NCBI GenBank assembly: GCA_963797115.1
Contig: CAWCOH010000001.1
Coordinates: 2,294,001 to 2,358,000, forward strand
Origin: AP-15 sp963797115
Lineage (GTDB): Bacteria > Pseudomonadota > Alphaproteobacteria > ATCC43930 > CGMCC-115725
Length of the DNA stretch: 64,000 nt
Reading direction: 5' to 3'
A program made the translations under genes and the position numbers. Shown piece by piece: positions 7,814 to 16,946 of this stretch; the stretch's first letter is position 1; each line of letters begins with the position of its first letter. The notes under the pieces are model-generated. The model was not told the DNA's origin and did not search any database. It saw nothing but the letters and a program-made list of their open reading frames with translations.

Positions 7814-8704
7814 ATGGCCGGAAAAACCGCAGCGTTGCGCAGGCTGCTTGCCGAGGAGGCGTTCATCCATGCCCCGGTCGCCTATGACGCGCTGGGCGGC
7901 CGGTTGATCGAGAACACCGGGTTCAAAGCAGCCTATGTCGGCGGGTTCGTCACCGGCGGCTCGCGCTGCACCTCGGAGCCGCTGCTGACATTGGACGAGC
8001 AGGTCCGGGTGGCGGGCGATGTCGCGAGGGCAGTCGGCATTCCGGTGATTGCGGATGCCGGCGCCGGTTTCGGCGAGCCGCTGCACACCATGCGGACCGT
8101 GCGCGAGTTCATCCATGCAGGCATTGCCGGCGTCCATATCGAGGACCAGCTGTTCCCGAAACGCGCGCATTACCACAAATACGTGGCGCACGTGATCCCG
8201 CGAAAGGAGTTCGCCGACAAGATCCGGCTCGCCTGCCGTCAGCGCGATCAGAGCGACAAGGATTTCGTGATCATTGCCCGCAGCGATTCCTGCCGTTTCG
8301 AGGGGCTCGACGAAGCCATCGGGCGGGTGAATCTGGCGGCCGAGCACGGCGCCGACATGGGGATGATCTTCCCGCGCGACCTCGGCAAATTGCAGCAGGC
8401 GCCGAAGCTGTCGAAGGTCCCGCTGGTCTACGTCATCAGCCGCGGCAACCGGCCAGTCGCGAGTGCGGCCCAGCTCGCCGATATGGGCTACAAGGTGGCG
8501 CTCGACGCATTGCTCTCGCTATTGGTCAGCTTTCATTACAACAAGCGTGCGCTCGGGGAGCTGAGGGCGACCGGCGATTTTACCGGCCTCAGCCAAGAGG
8601 AATGCGTCACTGCGCGCCACGACATCGAGAGCCTTTTCGGGCTCGACGCGTTCTACGCGATCGAGGAAGAGACCGTCGAAGAACAGAGATGGGGCGAGCG
8701 GTAA
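7814..8704 (+). CDS. Isocitrate lyase/PEP mutase superfamily protein lacking the KKCGH motif
   Basis: A 296-residue TIM-barrel protein: APVAYDALGGRLIENTGF, AAYVGGFVTGGS, then VHIEDQLFPKRAHYHKY and DFVIIARSDS. The fold-level motifs (VHIEDQ, ARSD) are clear. However the catalytic loop that reads KKCGH in isocitrate and methylisocitrate lyases is PKRAHYHKY here, and the metal-binding DADTGYG motif is DAGAGFG. It is therefore unlikely to be a true isocitrate lyase; relatives include oxaloacetate decarboxylases, PEP mutases and hydrolases. A GGAGGAG site lies just before the ATG. The gene stands alone after the 32-bp repeat. Confidence 0.82.
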   Translation: MAGKTAALRRLLAEEAFIHAPVAYDALGGRLIENTGFKAAYVGGFVTGGSRCTSEPLLTLDEQVRVAGDVARAVGIPVIADAGAGFGEPLHTMRTVREFIHAGIAGVHIEDQLFPKRAHYHKYVAHVIPRKEFADKIRLACRQRDQSDKDFVIIARSDSCRFEGLDEAIGRVNLAAEHGADMGMIFPRDLGKLQQAPKLSKVPLVYVISRGNRPVASAAQLADMGYKVALDALLSLLVSFHYNKRALGELRATGDFTGLSQEECVTARHDIESLFGLDAFYAIEEETVEEQRWGER

Positions 8705-8753
8705 TGGAGTGGTCCCATTTGGGAACGCTGAAGGCCGGAGCCGCGCAAGGCCG

Positions 8754-9659
8754 TCACAGCGCGGAGACTGCGACCAGTCCTTCCTGCTGCAGCGTGTTGG
8801 CGACGTCCGACACCGTGGTGCGGTGCAGGACGCGGCGTTGCGTCATGTCGTAGGGGCGGCCGCGGTGCATCGTGCAGCGATTGTCCCAGATCGCGAGATC
8901 GCCGACCGTCCAGCGGTGCCGGTGGACGAATTGCGGCTGGGTGGCGAAGGCGATCAGCTCCTCGATCAATGCCCTGCCCTCCTCGACTGGCCGGCAGAGA
9001 ATGTGCGAGGCGTGCGAGGCGAGGTAGAGGCTGGTGCGGCCCGAATAGCGGTGGTGGCGCACCAGCGCCTGTCGTACCGGCGGCAATTCCGTGAAGATCG
9101 TGTCATTGAAATCGGCAAAGCCGATCTGGCTGCGCGAGCGGAAGATGCTGTGCTCGACGACGAGCCCATCCAGCTGGCGTTTGCGCCGATCCGGGAGGGC
9201 GTCCCAGGCCGCCCGCATATCGGCGAATTCGGTCTCGCCGCCGCCCGTGGGACCGGGCGACGGAAGCTCGCGCGCCGACAGCAACGAGCATTTCGCCGGG
9301 ATCTGCTTGAACGAGCTGTCGGTGTGCCAGAGCTGATTGCCGAGATTGAACAGATTGCGGCGGTCGTCGCGTGCGAGCACTCGTCCTTCGGGGTCTAAAT
9401 TGGAAATGTCGGCGAGGTCGGGGCGCAGGCGCAATTTTGTGCCGGCATAGTTCGGATTGACCTCGAGCTGACCGAAGAGCCGGCTGAAGACAAGCTGCTG
9501 CTCATCGGTCAGCGGCTGCTCGGGAAAGACGAGGATGCCGTAATGGTTGAAGGCCGCTTCGATCTCGGCAAAGACTTGCGATCCCACCGGCCGGGCGAGA
9601 TCGAGGCCGCGCAGTTCGGCGCCGAGGGTCGGGTGAAGCGGGGTCAGCTCGATCGTCAT
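8754..9659 (-). CDS. TauD/TfdA family Fe(II)/2-oxoglutarate dioxygenase
   Basis: A 301-residue non-haem iron dioxygenase. The iron ligands are visible: His112 and Asp114 in QLWHTDSSF and the distal His279 in VLHRTT, with the WDNRCTMHRGRPYD segment and the Arg that binds 2-oxoglutarate near it. The frame is open far upstream, but the ATG at 9659 is chosen because family homology begins at IELTPLHPTLGAELRGLDL and a GGGGAGG site precedes it. Substrate may be an aryloxyalkanoate, taurine-like sulfonate or other small acid. It is divergent from the cyclase at 9726. Confidence 0.9.
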   Translation of the reverse strand: MTIELTPLHPTLGAELRGLDLARPVGSQVFAEIEAAFNHYGILVFPEQPLTDEQQLVFSRLFGQLEVNPNYAGTKLRLRPDLADISNLDPEGRVLARDDRRNLFNLGNQLWHTDSSFKQIPAKCSLLSARELPSPGPTGGGETEFADMRAAWDALPDRRKRQLDGLVVEHSIFRSRSQIGFADFNDTIFTELPPVRQALVRHHRYSGRTSLYLASHASHILCRPVEEGRALIEELIAFATQPQFVHRHRWTVGDLAIWDNRCTMHRGRPYDMTQRRVLHRTTVSDVANTLQQEGLVAVSAL

Positions 9660-9725
9660 GTTCCTCCCCATCTTCGAGGGCGCCCGTAATATGAGGTCCG
9701 TTGTAGGGCGATCAATTCGGACGCG

Positions 9726-10898
9726 ATGCCGACTTCCGACATCAGAGCGGTGGTGGAGTGGCTGATCGACGGCGCACGATCGGCGCCGCAGCCACAACAA
9801 GTCTTGAGCCAATTGTCCGAACGGCTCGTCGCTTGCGGCATTCCGCTGTGGCGGGTCGCCGTATTCGTCCGCACCCTGCACCCGAATGTCATGGGCCGGC
9901 GGCTCCTTTGGCGTCCGGACGCCGAGGTCGAGGTGACCGAGGCCCCGTTCGAGATGCTCGCAACCGAATATTTCCGCGACAGCCCGATTGCCCGCGTCTA
10001 TCGGACCGGTGTCGCAATTAGGCGCAAGCTGGCCGATCCGGACTGTCCCGATGATTTTCCGGTGCTCGCCGATCTTCGCGCCGAAGAAGTCACCGACTAT
10101 CTGGCGGCACCACTCATCTTCACCGATGGCGCCGTTCATGCGGTGACCTGCACGACGCGGCAGCCGGACGGCTTCACCGACGCACAGATCGCCGTCCTCG
10201 AAGCCGTGATCAAGCCGCTGGCGCGGGTCGCCGAGATCCGCTCCTTGCGCCGGACTGCGAGCAATCTGCTCGATACGTATGTCGGGCATGACGCCGGCGA
10301 GCGCATCCTCGCCGGGCATATCCGGCGCGGCGACATCGAGGAAATAAACGCTGCGATCTGGCTGTCGGACATGCGCGGGTTCACCGCATTGGCCGACGGG
10401 CTGCCGCCGCGCGTGTTGATCGACCTCCTCAATCGCTATTTCGATTGCCAGGTGCCGGTGATCCTCGACCACGGCGCCGAGGTGCTGAAATTCATGGGTG
10501 ACGGGCTGCTGGCGATATTTGCCATCGCCGGGAACGAGACCGAGGTGTGCGAGCGCGCGCTGGCCGCCGCTCGCCAGGCACAGGCGAACATCGCATCACT
10601 CGCCGGCTCGGCGCTGCCGGGGTTGCGCTTCGGTTTGGCCTTGCATATCGGCGACGTCCTCTACGGCAATATCGGAAGCGGCAATCGCCTCGATTTCACC
10701 TGCATCGGTCCGGCCGTCAATTTGGCTGCGCGCATCGAAAAGCTGACGAGCCCATTGCGGCGAGCGATCCTCGCCTCGGACGAATTCGCACGCCACTGCC
10801 CGGGCGAATTTACCGCTCTCGGCGAATATGGTCTCGCCGGCTTTAGCGCAACGCAATTGGTCTTCGGACTTTCGGACGAGACGGTGGAACCGGGATGA
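9726..10898 (+). CDS. Adenylate/guanylate cyclase with N-terminal GAF-like region
   Basis: A 390-residue soluble class III nucleotide cyclase. Residues about 1-195 form a GAF-like sensory region with no clear membrane segment. The cyclase homology domain follows: IWLSDMRGFTALAD (first metal Asp), VLKFMGDGLLAIF (second metal Asp), HIGDVLYGNIG and CIGPAVNLAARIEKL. The catalytic Asn-Arg pair sits in the last motif. All key residues appear present, so it is probably active. Architecture differs from the TPR-type cyclases at 3988 and 30971. It is divergently transcribed from tauD with a 66-base gap. Confidence 0.87.
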   Translation: MPTSDIRAVVEWLIDGARSAPQPQQVLSQLSERLVACGIPLWRVAVFVRTLHPNVMGRRLLWRPDAEVEVTEAPFEMLATEYFRDSPIARVYRTGVAIRRKLADPDCPDDFPVLADLRAEEVTDYLAAPLIFTDGAVHAVTCTTRQPDGFTDAQIAVLEAVIKPLARVAEIRSLRRTASNLLDTYVGHDAGERILAGHIRRGDIEEINAAIWLSDMRGFTALADGLPPRVLIDLLNRYFDCQVPVILDHGAEVLKFMGDGLLAIFAIAGNETEVCERALAAARQAQANIASLAGSALPGLRFGLALHIGDVLYGNIGSGNRLDFTCIGPAVNLAARIEKLTSPLRRAILASDEFARHCPGEFTALGEYGLAGFSATQLVFGLSDETVEPG

Positions 10899-10908
10899 AC
10901 ATGCGGGT

Positions 10909-11166
10909 TCAGCAATTGTCTTCGGACCCTACCCCCGGCGTCGATCCCGCCCGCAAACGGTACGAAACCGCACCGTAGGTGGCGACCGCATAGGGCACGA
11001 GGAAGGTCAGGATCAGTTTGAAGAAATTGAGCCGACTCCCGGCAAACAGGGCATCGCCTTGATTGATCAGATTGAGAATTGTCCCGACGATCAGGGACAC
11101 GACAAGCGAGCGCCGCGGCACACCGTCGGAGATGCAGCAGTGCCAAATTCGCGACCACCGCGCCAT
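10909..11166 (-). CDS. nrtS: NrtS-like small membrane protein (nitrate/nitrite transporter family)
   Basis: An 85-residue protein with two hydrophobic segments, SLVVSLIVGTILNLINQGDA and KLILTFLVPYAVATYGAVS, separated by a short GSRLNFF turn. This pattern matches the NrtS family, where a small two-helix protein is linked to nitrate/nitrite transport. The ATG at 11166 is chosen because homology starts at the RRSLVVSL region; an upstream in-frame extension of 75 residues has no family features. It ends 10 bases from the cyclase stop and is convergent with it. No nitrate reductase is in the window. Confidence 0.7.
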   Translation of the reverse strand: MARWSRIWHCCISDGVPRRSLVVSLIVGTILNLINQGDALFAGSRLNFFKLILTFLVPYAVATYGAVSYRLRAGSTPGVGSEDNC

Positions 11167-11353
11167 GGAACCCAACCCTTCGACGGGAGTATACGGTACG
11201 CCGCAGCCGCGGGGACGGATCGGGTCGCAGCCTTTTCGGGCGAAACGGAACCGAACGAAGTGATCGGCTCCGCTTGGCCGTTTCAAAACCGTTGAGTTAA
11301 GGTTAAGCGGGAACCGGGATCGGTACGTCACCGGCGGGAAAAGGGGGAACGTG

Positions 11354-13762
11354 ATGGCAGCACGCCGCTCCGGGGCAGCTTGGCTCCTCATGTCAATTTT
11401 TCTGATCGTCGGCGGACCGCCGGCCGGTGCCCAGGTAATGGACGAGGCGCGGCAGGCCGGGCGCGCCGCCTCGACCTTCCCCGCGGCCGACGAGGATTAC
11501 TTCAAGGGCATGGATGGCGGGGTGGTACTGACCCCCGACGAGGTCAAGGGACGCAACATGTGGCTGGTGTGGACCGGCGGCAACGACCGGCTGTGGGACA
11601 AATTGACGAACCTGACCTTCGGCTCCTTCGACCTCTTGAAGATCCTCTCCTCGTCGCCTGGGCTCAAATACAGCCGAGACAACCGGTGGACCTATCTCGG
11701 CCTAGTCAACGAGCCGTGTTTCACCAAGGCCACTGCACCGAACCCTGAGCGCTATGGGCTGTGGCTCGACGTCCGCAACACCGACTGTCCGCCCGACCCG
11801 TTCGAGAACGCCCAGAAATATCCCGGCGTCGCGGTCGGTGCGCGCGGCAAGAACATCCCGGTCGGATCCTATTACGGCTATCCCAGCGGGGTCGTCGGGC
11901 TGCGGCTCTTTCCCAATCCCGCCTTCGATCAAGCTGCCGCCGCGCGGTGGAACCCCGAACGCTTCTACAACGACCCCGACTACTACTTGTCCAAGGATCT
12001 GGTCCGGCCGTACCGGGTCGGGATGTCCTGTGGGTTTTGCCACGTCGGGCCAAACCCGGAAAAGACGCCGGCGAACGCTGAGGCTCCGCAATGGGAGAAC
12101 CTCAGCGGCACGGTCGGCGCGCAATACTTCTGGGTCGACCGCATACTGGCGTGGGACGCCGATCCGTCGGCCTTTCTGTTTCAGCTGCTGCACACCGCCC
12201 GGCCGGGCTCGTTGGACACCTCGCTCGTATCCAGCGACAACATCAACAATCCGCGCACGATGAACGCCGTCTACAACCTCTGGCCGCGTCTGGAAGCAGC
12301 CAAGCGCTGGGGTCGCGAGACGCTCGGCCCGACCAATCTGGCGAACAAGCAGTTCAACGACTTTGTCAGCCAAGGGCCGCTGACCCAGTTCTTCAAGCCG
12401 CCGAACACGGTGTGGACGCCGCATGTGCTGAAAGACGGGGCGGACTCCGTGGGCGCTCTCGGTGCGCTGAACCGCGTCTACGTGAATATTGGTCTCTTCA
12501 GCGAAGAGTGGCTGCGCCACTTCAACCCGGTGCTCGGCGGCAAGCCCGTCACGCCCTTTGCACTCACGACAGCGCGCGGGAACTCGTCCTATTGGCAGGC
12601 GACCGAAATGCAGACGCCAGCCATGGCGCTGTTCCTGGTCAAAGCCTCATATCCTCACAAACTCAGCAACGCACCGGGCGGCGCGGCCTTCTTGAACGAT
12701 GCGCCGGAGACCGTTAATCAGGGCAAGCTCGTCTTCGCCGACAATTGCGCGGCTTGTCATTCGAGCAAGGCCCCGAAGCCGCCCGCTGGTGCCGACCCGG
12801 CGGCCTGCATCGGTCCGAATTATCTGAACTGCTTCAACCGGTATTGGACGTGGACCAAAACCGACTCGTTCCGCAACCAGATGCGCCAAATCGTTGTGGC
12901 CGACAATTTTTTCGACGGCAATTTCCTGTCGAATGACGGCCGTGTGCCGGTGACCTTGCTGCAGACCAACGCCTGCAGCCCGCTCGCCACCAACGCAATA
13001 GGCGGCAATATCTGGGACAATTTCTCTTCCGCCTCCTACAAGCAGCTTCCTTCGGTCGGCGCAATAACGGTCTACAATCCCTTTACCGGGCAGCCGCAGC
13101 AGTACCAGATGCCGGCGGGCGGGCGCGGCTATACCCGCGTCCCTTCGCTCGTCAGCGCCTGGTCCACCGCACCCTTCCTGTTGAACAACAGCGTCGGGCG
13201 GTTCGATTCGAGTCCCTCGGTCGAGGCCCGCTTGGCGGTCTTCCAGGACTCGATCACGAAGATGCTGTGGCCGGAGAAGCGCGAGAAGGACGCTGTACTG
13301 GGCAGCAAAATTCCCGGCGTGATCGACCGGACGACGGTGACGAGCTGGCTGCGCATCCCTACCGGCTATTTACCCAATCTAATCAAGAACTCGCGGGACG
13401 TGCTCAATTGGGTTGTCCCGGTCTTCGATCAGAAAGGGATCGAGATCGGTCCGATCCCGGCCGGCACTCCAGTTAATCTGCTGGCGAATTTCGACCCGCT
13501 GGCGCCACCCGGCAGGCTGCGCGAGCGGCTGGCTCACGACAAGGCGGTGGTGAAGGTCGTCGCAAAACTCTTGCACGATCTCAAGACACTGCCGCCGGGC
13601 GCCAGTGACGAACAGGCGCGGCAGGTCTTCGCCAACGTCGGAGAGGAGCTGTTCGCGCTCAGCAAATGCCCGGATTACGTCGTCAATCGCGGTCACTATT
13701 TCGGCGCCGAATTGAGCGATGCCGATAAGCAGGCGTTGATCGCTTTCCTCAAGACGTTCTGA
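11354..13762 (+). CDS. Large secreted diheme c-type cytochrome
   Basis: An 802-residue exported protein. It has an N-terminal signal peptide (AWLLMSIFLIVGG, cleavage after PAGA) and two haem c attachment sites, CGFCH near residue 227 and CAACH near residue 466. Other Met and His residues could be axial ligands. Size and twin sites recall RoxA/LatA-type oxygenases and diheme peroxidases, but I do not recognise a specific characterised family. GTG at 11351 directly precedes the ATG and could also serve as start, after an AAGGGGG site. The GMC oxidoreductase follows 127 bases downstream, so electrons from its FAD may pass to these haems; that is inference. Confidence 0.8.
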   Translation: MAARRSGAAWLLMSIFLIVGGPPAGAQVMDEARQAGRAASTFPAADEDYFKGMDGGVVLTPDEVKGRNMWLVWTGGNDRLWDKLTNLTFGSFDLLKILSSSPGLKYSRDNRWTYLGLVNEPCFTKATAPNPERYGLWLDVRNTDCPPDPFENAQKYPGVAVGARGKNIPVGSYYGYPSGVVGLRLFPNPAFDQAAAARWNPERFYNDPDYYLSKDLVRPYRVGMSCGFCHVGPNPEKTPANAEAPQWENLSGTVGAQYFWVDRILAWDADPSAFLFQLLHTARPGSLDTSLVSSDNINNPRTMNAVYNLWPRLEAAKRWGRETLGPTNLANKQFNDFVSQGPLTQFFKPPNTVWTPHVLKDGADSVGALGALNRVYVNIGLFSEEWLRHFNPVLGGKPVTPFALTTARGNSSYWQATEMQTPAMALFLVKASYPHKLSNAPGGAAFLNDAPETVNQGKLVFADNCAACHSSKAPKPPAGADPAACIGPNYLNCFNRYWTWTKTDSFRNQMRQIVVADNFFDGNFLSNDGRVPVTLLQTNACSPLATNAIGGNIWDNFSSASYKQLPSVGAITVYNPFTGQPQQYQMPAGGRGYTRVPSLVSAWSTAPFLLNNSVGRFDSSPSVEARLAVFQDSITKMLWPEKREKDAVLGSKIPGVIDRTTVTSWLRIPTGYLPNLIKNSRDVLNWVVPVFDQKGIEIGPIPAGTPVNLLANFDPLAPPGRLRERLAHDKAVVKVVAKLLHDLKTLPPGASDEQARQVFANVGEELFALSKCPDYVVNRGHYFGAELSDADKQALIAFLKTF

Positions 13763-13889
13763 CCATTTATTGCGTAATTGGTATTATTCAGTCGCCTGCT
13801 TGCAAATCTTCTGCAGAAAGCAACAAGGGCGCAGGCGCGAGATCCCGATCGATGTTTCCGAGGCGGTTCAGCAGGGAGGGGCATAGTCG

Positions 13890-15761
13890 ATGGATCAGCA
13901 ATTTGACTATATCGTCGTCGGATCCGGCGCCGGCGGCGGCACGCTCGCCGCACGGCTCGCCGAGGCGGGGCGCAGCGTCCTTCTCCTCGAGGCGGGCGGC
14001 GATCCTCGGCGGCTCTCCGGCACCAATGATTACCAGCCCGGCATCAACCGGCTCCCCGATGACTACGACGTGCCAGCGTTCCACGGCTTCGCCAGTGAGA
14101 ACGACGCGATACGCTGGGACTTCTTCGTCCGGCATTACGGCTCCGAGGAGCTGCAGGCGAAGGACCCGAAATACGTGCGCGATTACCGCGGTGTCCCAGT
14201 CAACGGGATCCTCTACCCGCGCGCCGGCACCCTCGGCGGCTGCACCGCGCACAACGCGATGATCTTCGTCTATCCGCACAACGCGGACTGGGATGGGATT
14301 GCTCGTCTCACCGGCGACGCGTCATGGAACGCCGAGGCGATGTGGCATTATTTCATCAAGCTGGAGGACTGCCGGCATCGTCCGATCGAGCGCTGGCTCG
14401 CGAAGGTGGGGGTCGACCGCTCGCGCCACGGCTGGGACGGTTGGCTGCAGGTGGAGAAGGCGATACCCCCCGCGGCCGCGCTTCGCGATCACGGCCTCGT
14501 CCAGGTGCTGCTCGAATCCGCAGCCACGGCTTTCGCCGAGATCGGGCAGCCGGTCGAACGCCTGCATGACCTGGTCGAAGCAAAGGCCGACCCGAACGAC
14601 TGGCGGCTGGTGACCGAAAACGCCGTCGGCGTGCGCTACACGCCGCTGACGACGCGCAATCATGTGCGGATAGGCGCGCGCGAGCGGGTGCTCGAGACCG
14701 CGCAGAAATACCCGGATCGCCTTCAGATAGAGCTCGACGCCCTCGTCACCCGCGTCAATCTCGACGAGCAAAACCGCGCAACCGGGGTCGAATACCTCAA
14801 AGGGGAGCGCCTGTACCGCGCCCATGGCCAGCCCGCAACCGCGCCGGGCGTACTCGCTCAGGCCCAGGCCACGCGCGAGGTGATTTTCTGCGGCGGCGCA
14901 TTCAATACGCCACAGCTGTTGATGCTGTCCGGCATCGGGCCGCGCGCGGTATTGGAGCCGCTGGGCATTCCAGTTCGCATCGAGCTGCCGGGGGTCGGCA
15001 AGAATCTGCAGGACCGGTACGAGGTCGGCGTCGTCAATCGCATGAGCTTCGACCAGTGGAAAATCCTGGAAGGCCTCACCTTCAGCCACGGCGACCGCGC
15101 CTATCAGGAATGGGCTGACCAACGAGAGGGCCTCTACACCAGCAATGGGGCGGTATTGGCGGCAATCCTGAAGTCAAAGGCCGAGCGGCCGCTCCCCGAC
15201 CTCTTCTGCTTCGCGCTGCTCGGCCTCTTTGGCGGCTATTTTCCGGGCTATTCCGCGGCCGAGCTGACCAAGCCCAATTATCTGACCTGGGCGATTCTGA
15301 AGGGGCACACCCAGAACCGCGCCGGCGAGGTCGTATTGCGCTCGGTTGATCCACGGGACACGCCGCTGATAAATTTCCACTATTTCGACGAGGGCAGCGA
15401 CACGGCTGGCGAGGATGTGCAGTCCGTCGTCGCCGGCATCCGCTTTGTCCGTCAGCTCACCGCCAAGTTGAGGGCGCAGGGGCTGATCGCCGAGGAGGAA
15501 CAACCCGGCGACGCGTTGCAGAGCGATGAGGAGCTGGGAAATTTCGTTCGCAACACTGCCTGGGGCCACCACGCCTCCTGCAGCTGCGCCATCGGGCCGC
15601 GTGCCGAGGGCGGAGTACTGGGCAGCGATTTCAAGGTGCACGGCGTCGAGGGGCTGCGCGTTGTCGACGCCTCCGTCTTTCCACGCATCCCAGGCTTTTT
15701 CATCGCCAGCGCCGTCTACATGGTTGCCGAGAAGGCGGCAGACGCGATCCTTGCCTCTTGA
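13890..15761 (+). CDS. GMC family FAD oxidoreductase
   Basis: A 623-residue glucose-methanol-choline oxidoreductase. It begins without a signal peptide at IVVGSGAGGGTLAARLAEAG (FAD site), followed by LLLEAGG, the PRAGTLGGCTAHNAM second signature, the GAFNTPQLLMLSGIG motif and the catalytic His region WGHHASCSC near the C-terminus. It would oxidise an alcohol or sugar. The pairing with the diheme cytochrome upstream suggests a dehydrogenase that uses cytochrome c rather than oxygen. Since no Tat or Sec signal is visible, how it would reach a periplasmic partner is unclear. Ends two bases before the opposing TPR gene. Confidence 0.9.
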   Translation: MDQQFDYIVVGSGAGGGTLAARLAEAGRSVLLLEAGGDPRRLSGTNDYQPGINRLPDDYDVPAFHGFASENDAIRWDFFVRHYGSEELQAKDPKYVRDYRGVPVNGILYPRAGTLGGCTAHNAMIFVYPHNADWDGIARLTGDASWNAEAMWHYFIKLEDCRHRPIERWLAKVGVDRSRHGWDGWLQVEKAIPPAAALRDHGLVQVLLESAATAFAEIGQPVERLHDLVEAKADPNDWRLVTENAVGVRYTPLTTRNHVRIGARERVLETAQKYPDRLQIELDALVTRVNLDEQNRATGVEYLKGERLYRAHGQPATAPGVLAQAQATREVIFCGGAFNTPQLLMLSGIGPRAVLEPLGIPVRIELPGVGKNLQDRYEVGVVNRMSFDQWKILEGLTFSHGDRAYQEWADQREGLYTSNGAVLAAILKSKAERPLPDLFCFALLGLFGGYFPGYSAAELTKPNYLTWAILKGHTQNRAGEVVLRSVDPRDTPLINFHYFDEGSDTAGEDVQSVVAGIRFVRQLTAKLRAQGLIAEEEQPGDALQSDEELGNFVRNTAWGHHASCSCAIGPRAEGGVLGSDFKVHGVEGLRVVDASVFPRIPGFFIASAVYMVAEKAADAILAS

Positions 15762-15763
15762 CC

Positions 15764-16942
15764 TCAGTGGTGCACGTGAAAGCGGCCCACGCACGGGTTG
15801 AGCTCCAATGCCCGCTCCTGAAGGTTGCGACCCGCAACCTCGTTGCCAGCCGCGCTGTAGATCTCGCCGGCACGAAAATCCACCAGTGCATCGACAGCGC
15901 CCGATGCCAGCGCACAATCAATCCAGTGGACCGCCTCGCTGAACCGCCTATCGCGATAAAGTGCCCAGGCGACCGCGGTCTGAGTGGCAAAATTTTCCCT
16001 TAGTCGCAAGTCTTTGAATGCCCATTTAACAGCTTCTGCACCGTCTTCTGCCACGTCAGAATAGTAATCAACAAGGTGATGGTAGTAATGGACTTCGCCG
16101 CGCTCTGCAGACTGCAAATACGCGGTTAGAGCTCGCTCTTTCCAGTAGGCCGCGGGTCCCGCCTGGCCCGCAAGCTCGCAAAGCTCGCCGATCGCCTGTT
16201 CGAGTTCCGGCCGTTGACCGTTCGAGACGATCGACTGATACATTGCAGCGGCTTCGTCGTGTCTGCCTCGAGCGCCGAGCAATTCAGCGACATGCTCGCC
16301 GACCAGCCAATATCCGGGATAAGCGGCATCGGCGCGCCGGTAATGCAATTGCGCCTCGTCGTCCCGGCCGCGAGCGAAATCCGAAAAGCCGCGCTGCACC
16401 TCGAGCCATGCGAAGGCACGCATCTCCTTGGCGGTCAGTTGGTCTTCTGCTTCCTCGTAAAGACGGTCAGCGCCGGTTGCATCGCCCATCTTGCCGCGGA
16501 GATGTGCCAATCGAGCGAGAGCGTCCCAGGATTGCTCGCGCCGTAGGACATCGAGATAGGCCCTTTCCGCCGCCTGATAGTGCCCATGCTGGAAGTCGAG
16601 ATCCGCTCGGATTAGCCGCCCCTCGTCGCTTTCATAAACCGACGAAACGGCACGCAGCGCGGCTTCGACGTCCGTGAGCTTGTGAAGCTTGAATGCGGCA
16701 TGGGCCTTGAGCAGGCAAAGATCGCCCGGGTTCGCCAGTAGCGGTATTGCATCGTCGATGGCGCGTTCGACGGCGGTCAGTCCTGCGAAATCGCCGGAGA
16801 GCGAAGCTTTCTGGTAGAGACGATAAATTCGTCGCGTTATCCGTTCCGGGTTGGCCGGGATCGAGCATACCGCGTCATCTGTCTTGGCGATATCTTCGTT
16901 GATACGCTGCATCTCCGCAGCGTAACCGGCAGCAGACGCCAT
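15764..16942 (-). CDS. TPR-repeat protein
   Basis: A 392-residue, mostly helical protein built of degenerate tetratricopeptide repeats; recognisable units include ALARLAHLRGKMGDATGADRL and the segment around AVAWALYRDRRFSEAVHWI. No signal peptide or membrane segment. The ATG at 16942 lies four bases after the stop of the DUF4331 gene, so the two form a transcription unit. TPR proteins serve as scaffolds; here it may assist the DUF4331 protein. Three bases separate its stop from that of the GMC gene. Confidence 0.8.
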   Translation of the reverse strand: MASAAGYAAEMQRINEDIAKTDDAVCSIPANPERITRRIYRLYQKASLSGDFAGLTAVERAIDDAIPLLANPGDLCLLKAHAAFKLHKLTDVEAALRAVSSVYESDEGRLIRADLDFQHGHYQAAERAYLDVLRREQSWDALARLAHLRGKMGDATGADRLYEEAEDQLTAKEMRAFAWLEVQRGFSDFARGRDDEAQLHYRRADAAYPGYWLVGEHVAELLGARGRHDEAAAMYQSIVSNGQRPELEQAIGELCELAGQAGPAAYWKERALTAYLQSAERGEVHYYHHLVDYYSDVAEDGAEAVKWAFKDLRLRENFATQTAVAWALYRDRRFSEAVHWIDCALASGAVDALVDFRAGEIYSAAGNEVAGRNLQERALELNPCVGRFHVHH

Positions 16943-16946
16943 CGTT

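Noticed and set aside
8754..10472. A 572-codon open frame on the minus strand
   Set aside because: Only the last 301 codons (from 9659) match a protein family; the upstream part is antisense to the cyclase gene at 9726-10898.
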